NCBI GenBank assembly: GCA_036399175.1
Contig: DASWNP010000003.1
Coordinates: 62,001 to 126,000 of the forward strand
Origin: DASWNP01 sp036399175
GTDB taxonomy: Bacteria; Acidobacteriota; Blastocatellia; Pyrinomonadales; Pyrinomonadaceae
Length of the DNA stretch: 64,000 nucleotides
Direction of reading: 5' to 3'
Shown: positions 1 to 11,024 of the stretch, in pieces
Layout: the number at the start of each line of letters is the position of its first letter
Numbering within the stretch: position 1 is the first letter of the stretch
Translations under genes and position numbers: made by a program
Notes under the pieces: model-generated
Databases searched by the model: none
The model's input: the letters and a program-made list of their open reading frames with translations, nothing else
Told to the model about the DNA's origin: nothing

Positions 1-1056
1 GAAGAGTACATGCGGACAGCCGTCGAAGCCTCGCCCGAGCGTCCCGTCCTGATTGACAAGTTTCTCGAACGCGCCGCCGAGTTCGACGTGGACGCGCTCT
101 CGGACGAGCGCACTTGCGTCGTCGCAGGCATACAGGAGCACATCGAAGAGGCGGGGATTCATTCGGGCGACTCTTCGTGCGTGCTGCCGCCCGTCCGCAT
201 CGCCGGGGAGCACGTCGAGACGATGCGCCACTACACTCGCATCCTCGCACGCGCGCTCAAGGTCTGCGGTCTTTTGAACATCCAGTATGCGATTAAGGAC
301 GACCGCGTTTACGTTTTGGAAGTGAACCCGCGCGCCTCGCGCACCGTGCCCTTCGTCTCGAAGGCGACGGGCGTGCCTCTGGCGCGCATCGCGGCGCTCG
401 TCATGGCCGGACGCCCGCTCGCCGATTTCAAGCTGCCGGAGGATTTAACCGTCAGCCGCTTCTTCATCAAGTCGCCGGTCTTTCCGTTTGTGAAATTTCC
501 GGGCGTTGACCCTGTCCTGAGTCCCGAGATGCATTCGACGGGCGAGGTGATGGGCGTCGGCGAGCAGTTCGGCGAGGCATACGCGAAGGCGATGATGGGC
601 GCGGGGCTCAAGCTTCCTGAAAGCGGGACGGCCTTTATCAGCGTCAACGATTCGGACAAGGGACAGGCCGTCGTGCTCGCGCGGCGTCTGGCGCGTCTCG
701 GCTTCAAGCTGATGGCGACGGTCGGAACTTCGACGCGGCTGCGCGAAGTCGGCCTCGATGTCGAGCCGGTCTTCAAGGTCAACGAGGGACGCCCCAACAT
801 CGCCGACCACATCAAGCAGGGCGAAATCGCGCTCGTCATCAACACGCCGCTCGGTCGCGCGTCTCACTACGACGAACAGGCCATCCGCCGCGCCGCCCTT
901 CAATACAACGTCCCCTGCGTGACGACCATGACGGGCGCGCTCGCCCTCGTCGAAGCCATCGCCGCGCGCGAGCAGTCCGACATCAAGGTCGTCTCGCTTC
1001 AGGAATTGCATGGGGAAAGCAGTCTGGAGTCTGAAGTCGTGAGTCTCAAGTCCTGA
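1..1056 (+). CDS. carB: Carbamoyl-phosphate synthase large subunit, C-terminal part (cut by window start)
   Basis: This is the 3' part of the large synthase subunit that makes carbamoyl phosphate from bicarbonate, ATP and glutamine-derived ammonia for pyrimidine and arginine synthesis. The frame is open from base 1, so the gene begins upstream of the window. About 350 residues remain: the end of the second ATP-grasp unit (the EVNPRASRTVPFVSKATG stretch carries metal/ATP ligands) and the C-terminal MGS-like allosteric domain (VGTSTRLREVG, then NTPLG and a YNVPCVTTM segment). It ends at TGA 1054-1056, and the next gene follows within 15 bases, so the two are probably co-transcribed. The identification is firm; the N-terminal half cannot be judged. 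Confidence 0.96.
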   Translation, partial: EEYMRTAVEASPERPVLIDKFLERAAEFDVDALSDERTCVVAGIQEHIEEAGIHSGDSSCVLPPVRIAGEHVETMRHYTRILARALKVCGLLNIQYAIKDDRVYVLEVNPRASRTVPFVSKATGVPLARIAALVMAGRPLADFKLPEDLTVSRFFIKSPVFPFVKFPGVDPVLSPEMHSTGEVMGVGEQFGEAYAKAMMGAGLKLPESGTAFISVNDSDKGQAVVLARRLARLGFKLMATVGTSTRLREVGLDVEPVFKVNEGRPNIADHIKQGEIALVINTPLGRASHYDEQAIRRAALQYNVPCVTTMTGALALVEAIAAREQSDIKVVSLQELHGESSLESEVVSLKS

Positions 1057-1070
1057 AGGCAGAGGTGCTG

Positions 1071-1580
1071 ATGATTCGTGCGGTGTTGATTACGGTGAGC
1101 GACCGTTGCGCGCGGGGAGAGCAGGAGGACGAGTCGGGCGAGGCGCTGGCGGAGCTTGTGCGCGGGATGGGCGCGGAGGTGATTGCGCGCGAGATTCTGC
1201 CGGACGACCTTAAGCCTCTGGCCGAGAGGCTTCGCGCCTTCGCCGACAGAGCCGGGGTGAATTTAATTCTGACGACGGGCGGGACGGGTCTTTCGCCGCG
1301 CGATAATACGCCGGAGGCGACGCGCGCCGTCATCGAGCGCGAAGCGCCGGGGCTCGCCGAGGCGATGCGCCTTCAGACGCTCTCGAAGACGCCGATGTCG
1401 ATGCTCTCGCGCGGGGTGTGCGGCGTGCGCTCGGGCGCGTTGATAATCAATTTGCCGGGCTCGCCCTCGGGCGTGCGCGATTGCTTCGAGGTGATTCGCC
1501 CCGTGCTCAGTCATGCCGTCGCGTTGCTCGAAGGGCACGCGCACAACGATGTGCATGAGAAGCAGGCGCGGAAAAGTTGA
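1071..1580 (+). CDS. Molybdenum cofactor biosynthesis protein, MogA/MoaB family
   Basis: This protein of about 169 residues is a MoCF-fold adenylyltransferase-like protein that acts on molybdopterin late in cofactor synthesis. Family signatures are ITVSDRCARGEQEDESG at the N-terminus, TTGGTGLSPRDNTPEAT in the middle and INLPGSPSGVRDCFE near the C-terminus. I chose ATG 1071 over GTG 1065 because AGAGGTG at 1061-1067 is correctly placed as a ribosome binding site only for the later start. It follows carB closely. MogA and MoaB cannot be told apart from sequence alone here, so no symbol is given. No other Moco gene is in the window. A strong promoter for the nuo genes starts right at its stop codon. 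Confidence 0.9.
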   Translation: MIRAVLITVSDRCARGEQEDESGEALAELVRGMGAEVIAREILPDDLKPLAERLRAFADRAGVNLILTTGGTGLSPRDNTPEATRAVIEREAPGLAEAMRLQTLSKTPMSMLSRGVCGVRSGALIINLPGSPSGVRDCFEVIRPVLSHAVALLEGHAHNDVHEKQARKS

Positions 1581-1610
1581 TTGACACTCAGGCAGCGCCG
1601 CGCCTAGAAT
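1581..1610 (+). promoter_or_regulatory. Sigma-70-type promoter for nuoA-nuoB
   Basis: TTGACA (1581-1586) and TAGAAT (1605-1610) are separated by 18 bases, a near-consensus housekeeping promoter just after the mogA-like stop. The predicted start of transcription is near 1617, giving a leader of about 70 bases before nuoA. It makes an upstream TTG start at 1577 for nuoA very unlikely. Confidence 0.75.
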
Positions 1611-1687
1611 CCTTTTCGTTACACGACTCTCAAACGCGGCCTCTGCTTCAGGTCGGACTGCTCGGAAAAATCAGGGCTTCAGGCAAA

Positions 1688-2116
1688 ATGCTTCAAAGCG
1701 CACTTTTGTTACAGGCGGCGACGACCGGCGCGTCCGGCATCGGCAGCCCTATCACGGCCTACTGGCCTGTGATGGTCTTCTTCGTTTTCGCCGTCATCTT
1801 TCCCGTACTGCCGATTGTGCTTGGGCGCGTCGTGCGTCCGAGCGTCTACCAGAAAGATAAGATGCGCCCCTACGAGTGCGGCATCGACCCGACGACCGAA
1901 GCGCACGACCGCTTCACCGTGCGCTACTACATCGTCGCCATGCTTTTTCTCATCTTCGACGTGGAGACAATCTTCCTTCTGCCTTGGGCAATCATCTTCA
2001 TGGGCGACGAATTCTCCTTCACGAAATTCGCGCTCCTCGAAATGTTCGTCTTCATCGGCATCCTCGTCGTCGGCTACTACTACGCCTGGCGCAAAGGCGC
2101 GCTGGAATGGGCATGA
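1688..2116 (+). CDS. nuoA: NADH-quinone oxidoreductase subunit A
   Basis: This is a membrane-arm subunit of respiratory complex I. It has 142 residues and three hydrophobic helices (about 20-45, 78-98 and 108-130). The family signature is YECGIDPTTEAHDRFTVRYY in the loop between helices 1 and 2, then LFLIFDVETIFLLPW in helix 2, whose acidic residues are typical of NuoA. The frame is open back to 1577, but the promoter at 1581-1610 and the match of family length to ATG 1688 favour the later start. nuoB follows after an 81-base gap filled by a heptamer palindrome. Confidence 0.95.
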   Translation: MLQSALLLQAATTGASGIGSPITAYWPVMVFFVFAVIFPVLPIVLGRVVRPSVYQKDKMRPYECGIDPTTEAHDRFTVRYYIVAMLFLIFDVETIFLLPWAIIFMGDEFSFTKFALLEMFVFIGILVVGYYYAWRKGALEWA

Positions 2117-2120
2117 AATA

Positions 2121-2195
2121 AACTATGAATGATGAACGCGGAACGATGAATGAAAGACCGTTCCGCGTTCATCGTTCCGCGTTCATCGTTTAACT
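2121..2195. repeat. Heptamer palindrome, ATGAACG type, before nuoB
   Basis: The left arm is made of seven-base units (ATGAATG, ATGAACG, CGGAACG, ATGAATG) followed by a GAAAGAC-like unit. The right arm is its inverted copy (GTTCCGCG, TTCATCG units). It would fold into a hairpin with stem over 25 bp. It ends 2-7 bases before the nuoB ATG at 2198, and no ordinary Shine-Dalgarno sequence is left. Confidence 0.85.
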
Positions 2196-2197
2196 TT

Positions 2198-2845
<648 letters not shown>

Positions 2846-2979
2846 GACGACGAACGCCGACGAAGAGAAACGTTGACGAGCGAGCGTCGCCCCCTCTGCC
2901 CGACGAATGTACGCGGGAAGGCGGATAGAAGCTCTCTCAACCGCATCAGCCTGCCCTTCGGGAAAACCCTTCACACAAA

Positions 2980-4563
2980 ATGGACTTGAAAATCTCGTCG
3001 CACGCTCTTTTCTTCGGAGGCCGGCGCAGGCTCTTTCTCTATCACAACCTGAACGGCGCGGTCGTGGGCGTCAGCGAAGGGGTCAGGCAGATGCTTCTGC
3101 CGCTCTTCGAGGAGCTGAAGGATTGGACGGAGCTTGCCGAGCTTTGGGAGGCCGAGAGCGCGGAGCGCGTGCGCGAGCGTCTTCTGGGCTGGCGTTTGCT
3201 GGTCGCGCCCGACTCGGATGAAGAATCGGAGCTGCGAGAGTGGTATCCGCTTCGCTCCATCTGGTCGGTCTTCTATCTCTGCGACGACCGGCGCATCCTG
3301 CGCGCACGCTACGAGAGGGAGAGAGACGCGCCCGTCGTCGAGCGACTCGACGAGCTTGAGACCATGCTCTGGCTCGCATGCGACGGCACGCGCACGATGG
3401 ATTCCATCCTCGAAGAGTTCGGCGCGGAATCTTCCGAGCGCGTCGTCGGGCTGCTGCGAAGCTGGACGCGCTGGGACAGGCAGCTTCTCAAGTGGCTGCC
3501 GCGCCCTTACGCGGAGGCGGCGCGCGCGGGGCTGCCTTCTGAGCTACTCTCTCACACGAAAGATTTGACGAGCTGCGGCTCGCGCCCCGCGTCGCCCTGG
3601 AAGCTCGACGCGCTGAATTTGGAGTCTTACTACCGCACGGAAATCGAGGACGCCAAAAAGCAGTTCGACTGGCGCGAGACGACGCTCTCTTATCTCTTCC
3701 GCGTGCCGCACAGGGCGCTCGGAGGTCGAACTTACGGCGGCGCGCTCGCCCACGCGCTCATTGAGCGCAGTCTGCTCAAACAGACGGGCGGCACGATCGT
3801 CGAGGTCGGGGCGGGCACGGGCGCGATGGCGAAAGGTTTTCTCGAAGCGCTCAACCGCGAAGCGCCCGAGGTGGCGGCGCAGGTCTCTTACACCATCGTC
3901 GAGCTATCGCCGACGCTCGCCTCCGCGCAGCAGCAGAACATCCCGCGCGAGTTCGCGCACACGAAGACGCCCGTGCGCTGGATTGGAGGAAGCGCCGAGC
4001 GTCTGCCTCTGCGCGACGGCTCAGTTGACCTTCTGATTTCAAACGAAGTTATCGCAGACCTTTCGGTCGAGCGCGACGAACGAAGCGGCGAGCTTGAGAA
4101 CAGGGGTGCGCTCCGCTTCGTCGAAGAGATTGCGCGCGTCGTCAAACCTTCGGGCGGCGCGGTGCTGACCGAGTACGGCGAGCTTGACGCGCCCGTTCGT
4201 CCCGCCGAGGCGCTCGACCACGCCGAGCACACCATTCGCTACGACCGGCTGCTCGCGCGTGCGCATGAGCTTGGCCTCGAAGCCTCGCTCGAAACGGTCG
4301 GGCAATTCCTCGGATTCGACGACTCGACGCGGCTGCTCTACGCCGACGTGATTCACATGGCCGAGCTGCGCGAGATTGCGCGCGCCCTCGGCGGCGAGCT
4401 GGAGATGCTCGCCTACACGCCCGAGATGCTCAATGAAGCTCTGCGAGACACGCTCGACCTGACACGCCTCGGCAATCTCTCCTTCGCCCCCTTGAGAGCC
4501 TGCTCCGCCTACGGCGTCGCGCCCGACGTGTTCAAAGCGATGCTCCTTCGCGCGCCGGAATAG
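2980..4563 (+). CDS. MidA/NDUFAF7-like SAM-dependent methyltransferase with extra N-terminal domain
   Basis: This is a 527-residue protein. Residues 273-281 (IVEVGAGTG) form the SAM-binding glycine loop. The next motif, YTIVELSPTLASAQ (about 304-317), and ISNEVIADL (353-361) resemble the VEvSp...Q and NEffDaLP motifs of MidA/NDUFAF7. In mitochondria that family dimethylates an arginine of the complex I subunit NDUFS2 (the NuoD homologue) during assembly. Residues 1-170 are not part of that family and read as two small winged-helix-like repeats; I do not recognise them. Position supports a complex I role: it follows nuoB by 134 bases on the same strand. Function is inference; it could be another class I methyltransferase. 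No good ribosome site is visible. Confidence 0.6.
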   Translation: MDLKISSHALFFGGRRRLFLYHNLNGAVVGVSEGVRQMLLPLFEELKDWTELAELWEAESAERVRERLLGWRLLVAPDSDEESELREWYPLRSIWSVFYLCDDRRILRARYERERDAPVVERLDELETMLWLACDGTRTMDSILEEFGAESSERVVGLLRSWTRWDRQLLKWLPRPYAEAARAGLPSELLSHTKDLTSCGSRPASPWKLDALNLESYYRTEIEDAKKQFDWRETTLSYLFRVPHRALGGRTYGGALAHALIERSLLKQTGGTIVEVGAGTGAMAKGFLEALNREAPEVAAQVSYTIVELSPTLASAQQQNIPREFAHTKTPVRWIGGSAERLPLRDGSVDLLISNEVIADLSVERDERSGELENRGALRFVEEIARVVKPSGGAVLTEYGELDAPVRPAEALDHAEHTIRYDRLLARAHELGLEASLETVGQFLGFDDSTRLLYADVIHMAELREIARALGGELEMLAYTPEMLNEALRDTLDLTRLGNLSFAPLRACSAYGVAPDVFKAMLLRAPE

Positions 4564-4580
4564 AGCGGCTTTGCGACCCG

Positions 4581-4632
4581 AAACAACAGCAAAGGCCGTC
4601 TTCACATGTGAAGGCGGCCTTTGCTGTTGTTT
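4581..4632. terminator. Bidirectional terminator between convergent genes
   Basis: Two 26-base arms meet with no spacer (4581-4606 and 4607-4632) and pair except for one G-U, with A-rich and T-rich ends. It lies between the convergent methyltransferase gene and prolyl oligopeptidase gene and fits a shared intrinsic terminator. Confidence 0.8.
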
Positions 4633-4645
4633 GTCGAGAGCAGCG

Positions 4646-6850
<2,205 letters not shown>

Positions 6851-6997
6851 CGGTAAAGCTCCTTCAAGACTTGTTGCTGTAGGGCGACTGTTGGGGTCGT
6901 TTGAGTAGAAACAATTTGATGATAACACCGAAGAATTTGTTTGCCGAGCCTGCGGCGATAGATGCGACGATAAATAGAAGCGCGCTTGCCGGCTCAA

Positions 6998-7672
6998 TCA
7001 AAGCAGGACGCCGGCGGCCTCGACTGCGCTCGAGGCGCCCGTCAAACCGGAGAGATGCCGCGTGTCGTTGACGGCGAGGACGCGTATGAAGCCGTCGGCG
7101 TGAAGCTCGAAGCGGGTGATGCCGCAGTTTGAGGAAGCTATCCAGACGGGGCGCAAGGTTGGAGCATCGAGCGCGCCCATGAGATGCAGGGCGAGGATGC
7201 AGATGGTGCCGGTGTGAGAGAAGAGGGCGATTGTGCCGCCCGCGTGCTCGGAGATGGCGCGGTCAAGCTCGCGTGCGGCGCGGTCGAGCAGTTGCCGATA
7301 GCTCTCGCCGCCCAGGAGCACGCGGTCGAAGTCGCGCCTGAGCAGCGCGCCATATTCGTCAGCGTACTGCTCGGCTGCCTCCTCGAAGGTCAAGCCCTCC
7401 ATCTGGCCGACGCTGCGCTCACGAAAGGCGCTCGTTTGTCGAATCTCAAGCCCCTTCGAGCGCGCGAGCGGCTCGGCGGTCTCGACGGCGCGAAGCAAAT
7501 CGCTCGAATAGATGGCCGCAAGCGTCTCCGACGCGAGCGCACGCGCCGTCGCCTCGGCCTGAGCGCGTCCGCGCTCGGAGAGCGGCGTCGGCGAATGGCC
7601 GCCGAAACGTCGCTCGGCGTTGCCCTGCGACTGGCCGTGACGGATAAGGAGAACCTGAGTCTTGTCAGACAT
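6998..7672 (-). CDS. Histidine phosphatase family protein (phosphoglycerate mutase-like)
   Basis: This protein of 224 residues belongs to the branch-1 histidine phosphatase superfamily. The catalytic RHG motif is at the N-terminus (LLIRHGQSQGN), followed by LSERGRAQAEATA and IYSSDLLRAVETAEPLA. The second catalytic histidine is in ALFSHTGTICIL. The family includes GpmB-like phosphatases and CobC; substrate cannot be deduced from these motifs. It lies downstream of prfA on the same strand, with a purine-rich heptamer palindrome between them, and 147 bases upstream of the peptidase gene start. Confidence 0.88.
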   Translation of the reverse strand: MSDKTQVLLIRHGQSQGNAERRFGGHSPTPLSERGRAQAEATARALASETLAAIYSSDLLRAVETAEPLARSKGLEIRQTSAFRERSVGQMEGLTFEEAAEQYADEYGALLRRDFDRVLLGGESYRQLLDRAARELDRAISEHAGGTIALFSHTGTICILALHLMGALDAPTLRPVWIASSNCGITRFELHADGFIRVLAVNDTRHLSGLTGASSAVEAAGVLL

Positions 7673-7679
7673 GAAGCAA

Positions 7680-7788
7680 TAAAGGGGAAAAGGGGAAGGG
7701 GTAAAGGGAAAGACAGGAGCAGGCTGAGCTGTTTTTGCTTTCCCCTTTTCCCTTTCCCCCTTTCCCCCTTTCCCCTTTTCCCTCCGGC
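7680..7788. repeat. Heptamer palindrome, AAAGGGG type
   Basis: The left arm has purine-only units (AAAGGGG, AAAAGGG, GAAGGGG, TAAAGGG, AAAGACA). The right arm has the complementary pyrimidine units, about seven of them. It fills the gap between the histidine phosphatase gene and prfA. The arms are unequal: the pyrimidine arm carries more units, as expected from slippage. Confidence 0.85.
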
Positions 7789-7791
7789 TTT

Positions 7792-8868
7792 TTAGGCGGC
7801 GACGGTTTCGGCCTTCAGCTTTTCGGCCTGATAGTGCGCGACGAGGGCGTTGATAAGCTCGTCAATCGCGCCTTCCATGACGAGGTCGAGCTGGTGGATG
7901 GTGAGGCCGATGCGATGGTCTGTGACGCGATTGTCTTTGAAGTTGTAGGTGCGAATCTTCTCCGAGCGGTCGCCGCTACCGACCATCGAGCGGCGCTCCG
8001 AAGCCAGAGCGTCGTGCTGCTTCTGCTCTTCGAGTTCCTGCAATCGCGCACGCAGGACGCGCATCGCCTTCTCGCGGTTTTTTATCTGCGACTTCTCGTC
8101 CTGCATCGAGACGACGAGGTTCGTCGGCAGATGCGTGATGCGGACGGCTGAATAGGTCGTGTTGACGCTCTGGCCGCCGGGGCCGGAGGAACAGAAAGTG
8201 TCGATGCGTAAATCCTTCGCGTCGATTTTGACATCGACCTCTTCGGCCTCGGGCAGCACGGCGACCGTGACTGCCGACGTGTGTATGCGCCCGCTCGCCT
8301 CCGTCTGCGGCACGCGCTGGACGCGATGCACGCCCGATTCGTGCTTGAGCTTCGAGTAGACTTTATCGCCTTCAATCAGCGCGATGCCCTCCTTGATGCC
8401 GCCGACGCCCGACTCCGAAGCGTCGAGCACGTCCATGCGCCAGCCCTGTCGCTCGGCGTAGCGCCCGTACATACGCATCATCTCGGCGGCGAAGAGCGTC
8501 GCCTCGTCGCCGCCCGTACCGGCGCGGATTTCGAGGATGACGTTCTTCTCGTCGTTTGGGTCGCGCGGCAGAAGCAGGACGCGCAGCTCCTCCTGCGTGC
8601 GGTCGAGCCGCTCCTGCAAGGTCAACATCTCGACGCGCGCAAGCTCCGACATTTCCTCGTCTTCGCTCAGGTCGAACAACTCCTTCGCGCCCGCCAACTC
8701 TTCCTTCAGGCTCTTCCACTCGCGATACTTCACGACGACTTCGCCCAACTGCCTTTGCTGCTTGGCAAGCTTCGCGTAGGCGGCCTGGTCAGTGTAAACC
8801 TCCGGCTGCGACATCTCCTCCGCCAGAGCCTCGTAGCGCGCTTCAATCTGTTCCAATTTCTCAAGCAT
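7792..8868 (-). CDS. prfA: Peptide chain release factor 1
   Basis: RF1 recognises UAA and UAG stop codons and releases the nascent chain from the ribosome. It has 358 residues, the usual length. The release motif GGQ is in SSGPGGQSVNTTYSAVR, and the stop-codon recognition region precedes it. Residues 1-100 form the helical N-terminal domain (MLEKLEQIEARYEALAEEM). It lies downstream of yqhQ and rpmE, the rpmE-yqhQ-prfA order seen in several phyla. A heptamer palindrome ends about 14 bases before its start codon. No prmC follows it here. Confidence 0.97.
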   Translation of the reverse strand: MLEKLEQIEARYEALAEEMSQPEVYTDQAAYAKLAKQQRQLGEVVVKYREWKSLKEELAGAKELFDLSEDEEMSELARVEMLTLQERLDRTQEELRVLLLPRDPNDEKNVILEIRAGTGGDEATLFAAEMMRMYGRYAERQGWRMDVLDASESGVGGIKEGIALIEGDKVYSKLKHESGVHRVQRVPQTEASGRIHTSAVTVAVLPEAEEVDVKIDAKDLRIDTFCSSGPGGQSVNTTYSAVRITHLPTNLVVSMQDEKSQIKNREKAMRVLRARLQELEEQKQHDALASERRSMVGSGDRSEKIRTYNFKDNRVTDHRIGLTIHQLDLVMEGAIDELINALVAHYQAEKLKAETVAA

Positions 8869-8882
8869 GATAACTCTCTTAA

Positions 8883-8963
8883 CTAAACGATGAACGCGGA
8901 ACGCTGAACGATGAATGAAAAAACAAAAGCTTTCAGTTCATCGTTCAGCGTTCCTACTTCATA
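8883..8963. repeat. Heptamer palindrome, ATGAACG type, before prfA
   Basis: The left arm units are related to those before nuoB (CGATGAA, CGCGGAA, CGCTGAA, CGATGAA), and the right arm is the inverse (TTCATCG, TTCAGCG). The loop contains AAAACAAAAGC. It fills the whole gap between yqhQ and prfA, both on the minus strand. Confidence 0.8.
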
Positions 8964-8965
8964 CT

Positions 8966-10207
8966 TTACGCCAGCGGTGTCGCCGTCGCCTCGGGTTGCG
9001 GCTCGAACTTGAGCGATTCCTTGAGGGCGAGGATGGCGACTTCGAGCTGTTTGTCGTCGGGCTCTTTGGTCGTGATGTTTTGCAGCCAGATGCCGGGCAG
9101 CGTCATCAGCTTGAAGATGATGCCGCTCTCGCGTCTGGCCGAAAGACGAATGATTTCGTAGGAGAGACCGGCGACGACGGGGACGAGCGCGATGCGCACG
9201 AGCATGTTGTAGAGCAGCGAGTCGAATTTTATCAGCGAGAAGAGCAGGATAGAGACGACCATCACGACCATCAGAAAGCTCGTCCCGCAGCGCGGGTGCT
9301 GGCGCGGCTGCGTGCGCGCGTTCTCGACCGTCAAAGCGAGCCCCGCCTCCCAAGTGAAGACCGTCTTGTGTTCCGCGCCGTGATACTCGAAGACGCGGCG
9401 GATGTCTTTCACCAGAGAGAAGCTGAAAATCATTATGAGAAAGAACGTCATGCGAATCCCGCCGTCGAGCAGGTTGAAAGCGACCGACGGGCGCACCGGG
9501 CGCAGATAACCTCTGACGGCCTGAAAGGCTCGCACGTACCAGACTTCTCCGGCGATGGTCGGCGTCGCGGCAGTCGCGGCGGGCACGTCGTCGCCCGCGC
9601 CCTGCGCGCTCGATGCGCCGCTCTGTGCAGCCGTCGTCTGCGCGGGCGTCGTTGTCGTCTCGACGGGCGAGCCGGCCGGAGTAGCCCAGCCGGCGGCGAT
9701 GAAGATGGCGTTGGTTAAGACGAGCGGCGCGACGATGAAGAGCAGCAGGTTGAAGAAGAGCGCGAAGACGATTGAGCCTGCGGCGGCAGCCGTCGTGCCG
9801 CGCTTCAACTCGTCGTCGGCGCGCTCCCTGGTCGGAATCGGAATCAGACCCGGCACCGCGCCCGTAATCCCCGCGAAGTCGCCCTCGCCCTCGATGACGG
9901 CGGGCGTCAGCGCCACTTCGACCTCTCTGGCCTCGGCCTGCTCGGCATCGGCGAAAGCCTCGTTGGCCGAGTAGTTCAGAGCCTTGATGCCGAGCGCCAT
10001 CGACTGCACCAGCACCGCCGCGCCCCTCAGCACCGGCAGCTTCAAAAGCGGATACTTGTCGCTCCACTTCGGCAGCGCCGCCGCCGTGTGCGTCAACGAC
10101 CCGTCAGCCCGCCGCACCGCCACCGCATAAGCGTTCGGCGTCCGCATCATCACGCCCTCGATGACGGCCTGCCCGCCCACAATCAAATCTCTCTCGCTCG
10201 CGCTCAC
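8966..10207 (-). CDS. DUF1385 family membrane protein (YqhQ-like)
   Basis: This protein of 413 residues opens with the family hallmark GGQAVIEGVMMRTP and then AVAVRRADGSL. It has several hydrophobic helices (about 165-195, 250-275 and 320-345) and the conserved EHKTVFTWEAG and HPRCGTSFLMVVM segments, whose His and Cys suggest metal binding. The biochemical role of the family is unknown. Residues 100-235 hold a long low-complexity insert rich in Ala and Thr that I would not expect in short YqhQ proteins. It starts with GTG 10207, with GGAG 5 to 8 bases upstream. It lies between rpmE and prfA, its usual place in other bacteria. Confidence 0.85.
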   Translation of the reverse strand: MSASERDLIVGGQAVIEGVMMRTPNAYAVAVRRADGSLTHTAAALPKWSDKYPLLKLPVLRGAAVLVQSMALGIKALNYSANEAFADAEQAEAREVEVALTPAVIEGEGDFAGITGAVPGLIPIPTRERADDELKRGTTAAAAGSIVFALFFNLLLFIVAPLVLTNAIFIAAGWATPAGSPVETTTTPAQTTAAQSGASSAQGAGDDVPAATAATPTIAGEVWYVRAFQAVRGYLRPVRPSVAFNLLDGGIRMTFFLIMIFSFSLVKDIRRVFEYHGAEHKTVFTWEAGLALTVENARTQPRQHPRCGTSFLMVVMVVSILLFSLIKFDSLLYNMLVRIALVPVVAGLSYEIIRLSARRESGIIFKLMTLPGIWLQNITTKEPDDKQLEVAILALKESLKFEPQPEATATPLA

Positions 10208-10215
10208 AGCTTCTC

Positions 10216-10330
10216 CTCGTAAATCGTGAATCGTAAATCGTGAATAGTTAAAACCAGTTCTTACCTATTCACGATTGACGATTGACGATTTACAGTTTTT
10301 TATCTATTCACGATTGACGATTTGCCATTT
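10216..10330. repeat. Heptamer palindrome, AAATCGT type, with a second right arm
   Basis: The left arm is AAATCGT, GAATCGT, AAATCGT, GAATAGT. The right arm (ATTCACG, ATTGACG units) is present twice, at about 10265-10292 and 10305-10325, as if the element had been partly duplicated. It ends 9 bases upstream of the yqhQ GTG start. Confidence 0.8.
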
Positions 10331-10489
10331 ACTAAGTCAAAAACGCCGACGCTTTTCGGGCGGTCGGGGCACGAGCATTATACAGGTGCGCGAAGACGAC
10401 CGCCGAGGGAAAAGGTCGGCGTCGGATTTTGGGGAGCTAATACTGGCGCAGTTGCTTTGGCCGCATCGGCGAAGGTCTCGAAACGGGTC

Positions 10490-10744
10490 TTACTGGTTGG
10501 TCGCGGTCGTCTCTGTGGCCGGAGTGGCTGCGGCGGCGGCGTTGCCTTTGCCGTAACGCTTGTTGAAGCGATCGACGCGTCCGGCGGTATCGACGAGCTT
10601 CTGTTTGCCGGTGAAGAACGGGTGACACTCGGAGCAGATTTCGACGTTCAGGTTGTCCTTGCGCGTCGAACGCGTCTGGAAGGTGTTGCCGCAGGCGCAA
10701 TGCACCGAAATTTCGTTGTACTGGGGATGAATTCCTTCTTTCAT
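10490..10744 (-). CDS. rpmE: Ribosomal protein L31, zinc-binding type
   Basis: This is a small protein of the large ribosomal subunit, 84 residues. The zinc ligands are present as CACG (residues 17-19) and CSEC (37-40), the C+ form of the protein. The family core runs from KEGIHPQYNEISVHCACG to HPFFTGKQKLVDTAGRV and DRFNKRYG. An Ala/Thr-rich tail of about 17 residues is extra. It is the first gene of the minus-strand block rpmE-yqhQ-prfA. Possession of only the Cys form here would make its supply zinc-dependent, but a second L31 gene elsewhere cannot be excluded. Confidence 0.95.
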   Translation of the reverse strand: MKEGIHPQYNEISVHCACGNTFQTRSTRKDNLNVEICSECHPFFTGKQKLVDTAGRVDRFNKRYGKGNAAAAATPATETTATNQ

Positions 10745-10885
10745 TTTTGCCTTCCTCTGATAGGTGCGCGATTTGCGCTTCGTTCAAACAAGCCATGATA
10801 CGTGCGCGCCCTGAGTAACGTCAAGCCGTGCTCGTGCTTACATTTAAGATGCTGGACGGCGAAGAAGCGTTCCCGTTCGTCTCGA

Positions 10886-10914
10886 TTGACAATGCCCGCA
10901 CTGAATGTTACAAG
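10886..10914 (+). promoter_or_regulatory. Sigma-70-type promoter for nuoC and following genes
   Basis: TTGACA (10886-10891) is followed after 17 bases by TACAAG (10909-10914), four of six matches to the -10 consensus. Transcription would start near 10921, about 100 bases before nuoC. It lies in the divergent gap between rpmE and nuoC and explains how the second nuo block is expressed apart from nuoA-nuoB. Confidence 0.6.
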
Positions 10915-11024
10915 CTTTCTCACAGACCTTTCGCGTTTTTGTTAAGAACCTTCAGCGAAAGCCAGCACAAAAAGGCGAGTTTTGACGTTAGTTTTTCTCG
11001 AAGTGTAGCCAACGCACGAGTGAG

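Noticed and set aside
1577..1687. Earlier TTG start for nuoA
   Set aside because: A near-consensus promoter lies inside this extension and NuoA homology begins at 1688.
2121..2195. CRISPR-like repeat array
   Set aside because: Repeats in the gaps are tandem heptamers without spacers and are palindromic; no cas gene is in the window.
8883..10067. 394-codon minus-strand frame overlapping yqhQ
   Set aside because: It is a shifted-frame shadow of the DUF1385 gene, Arg/Gly-rich, with no motif.
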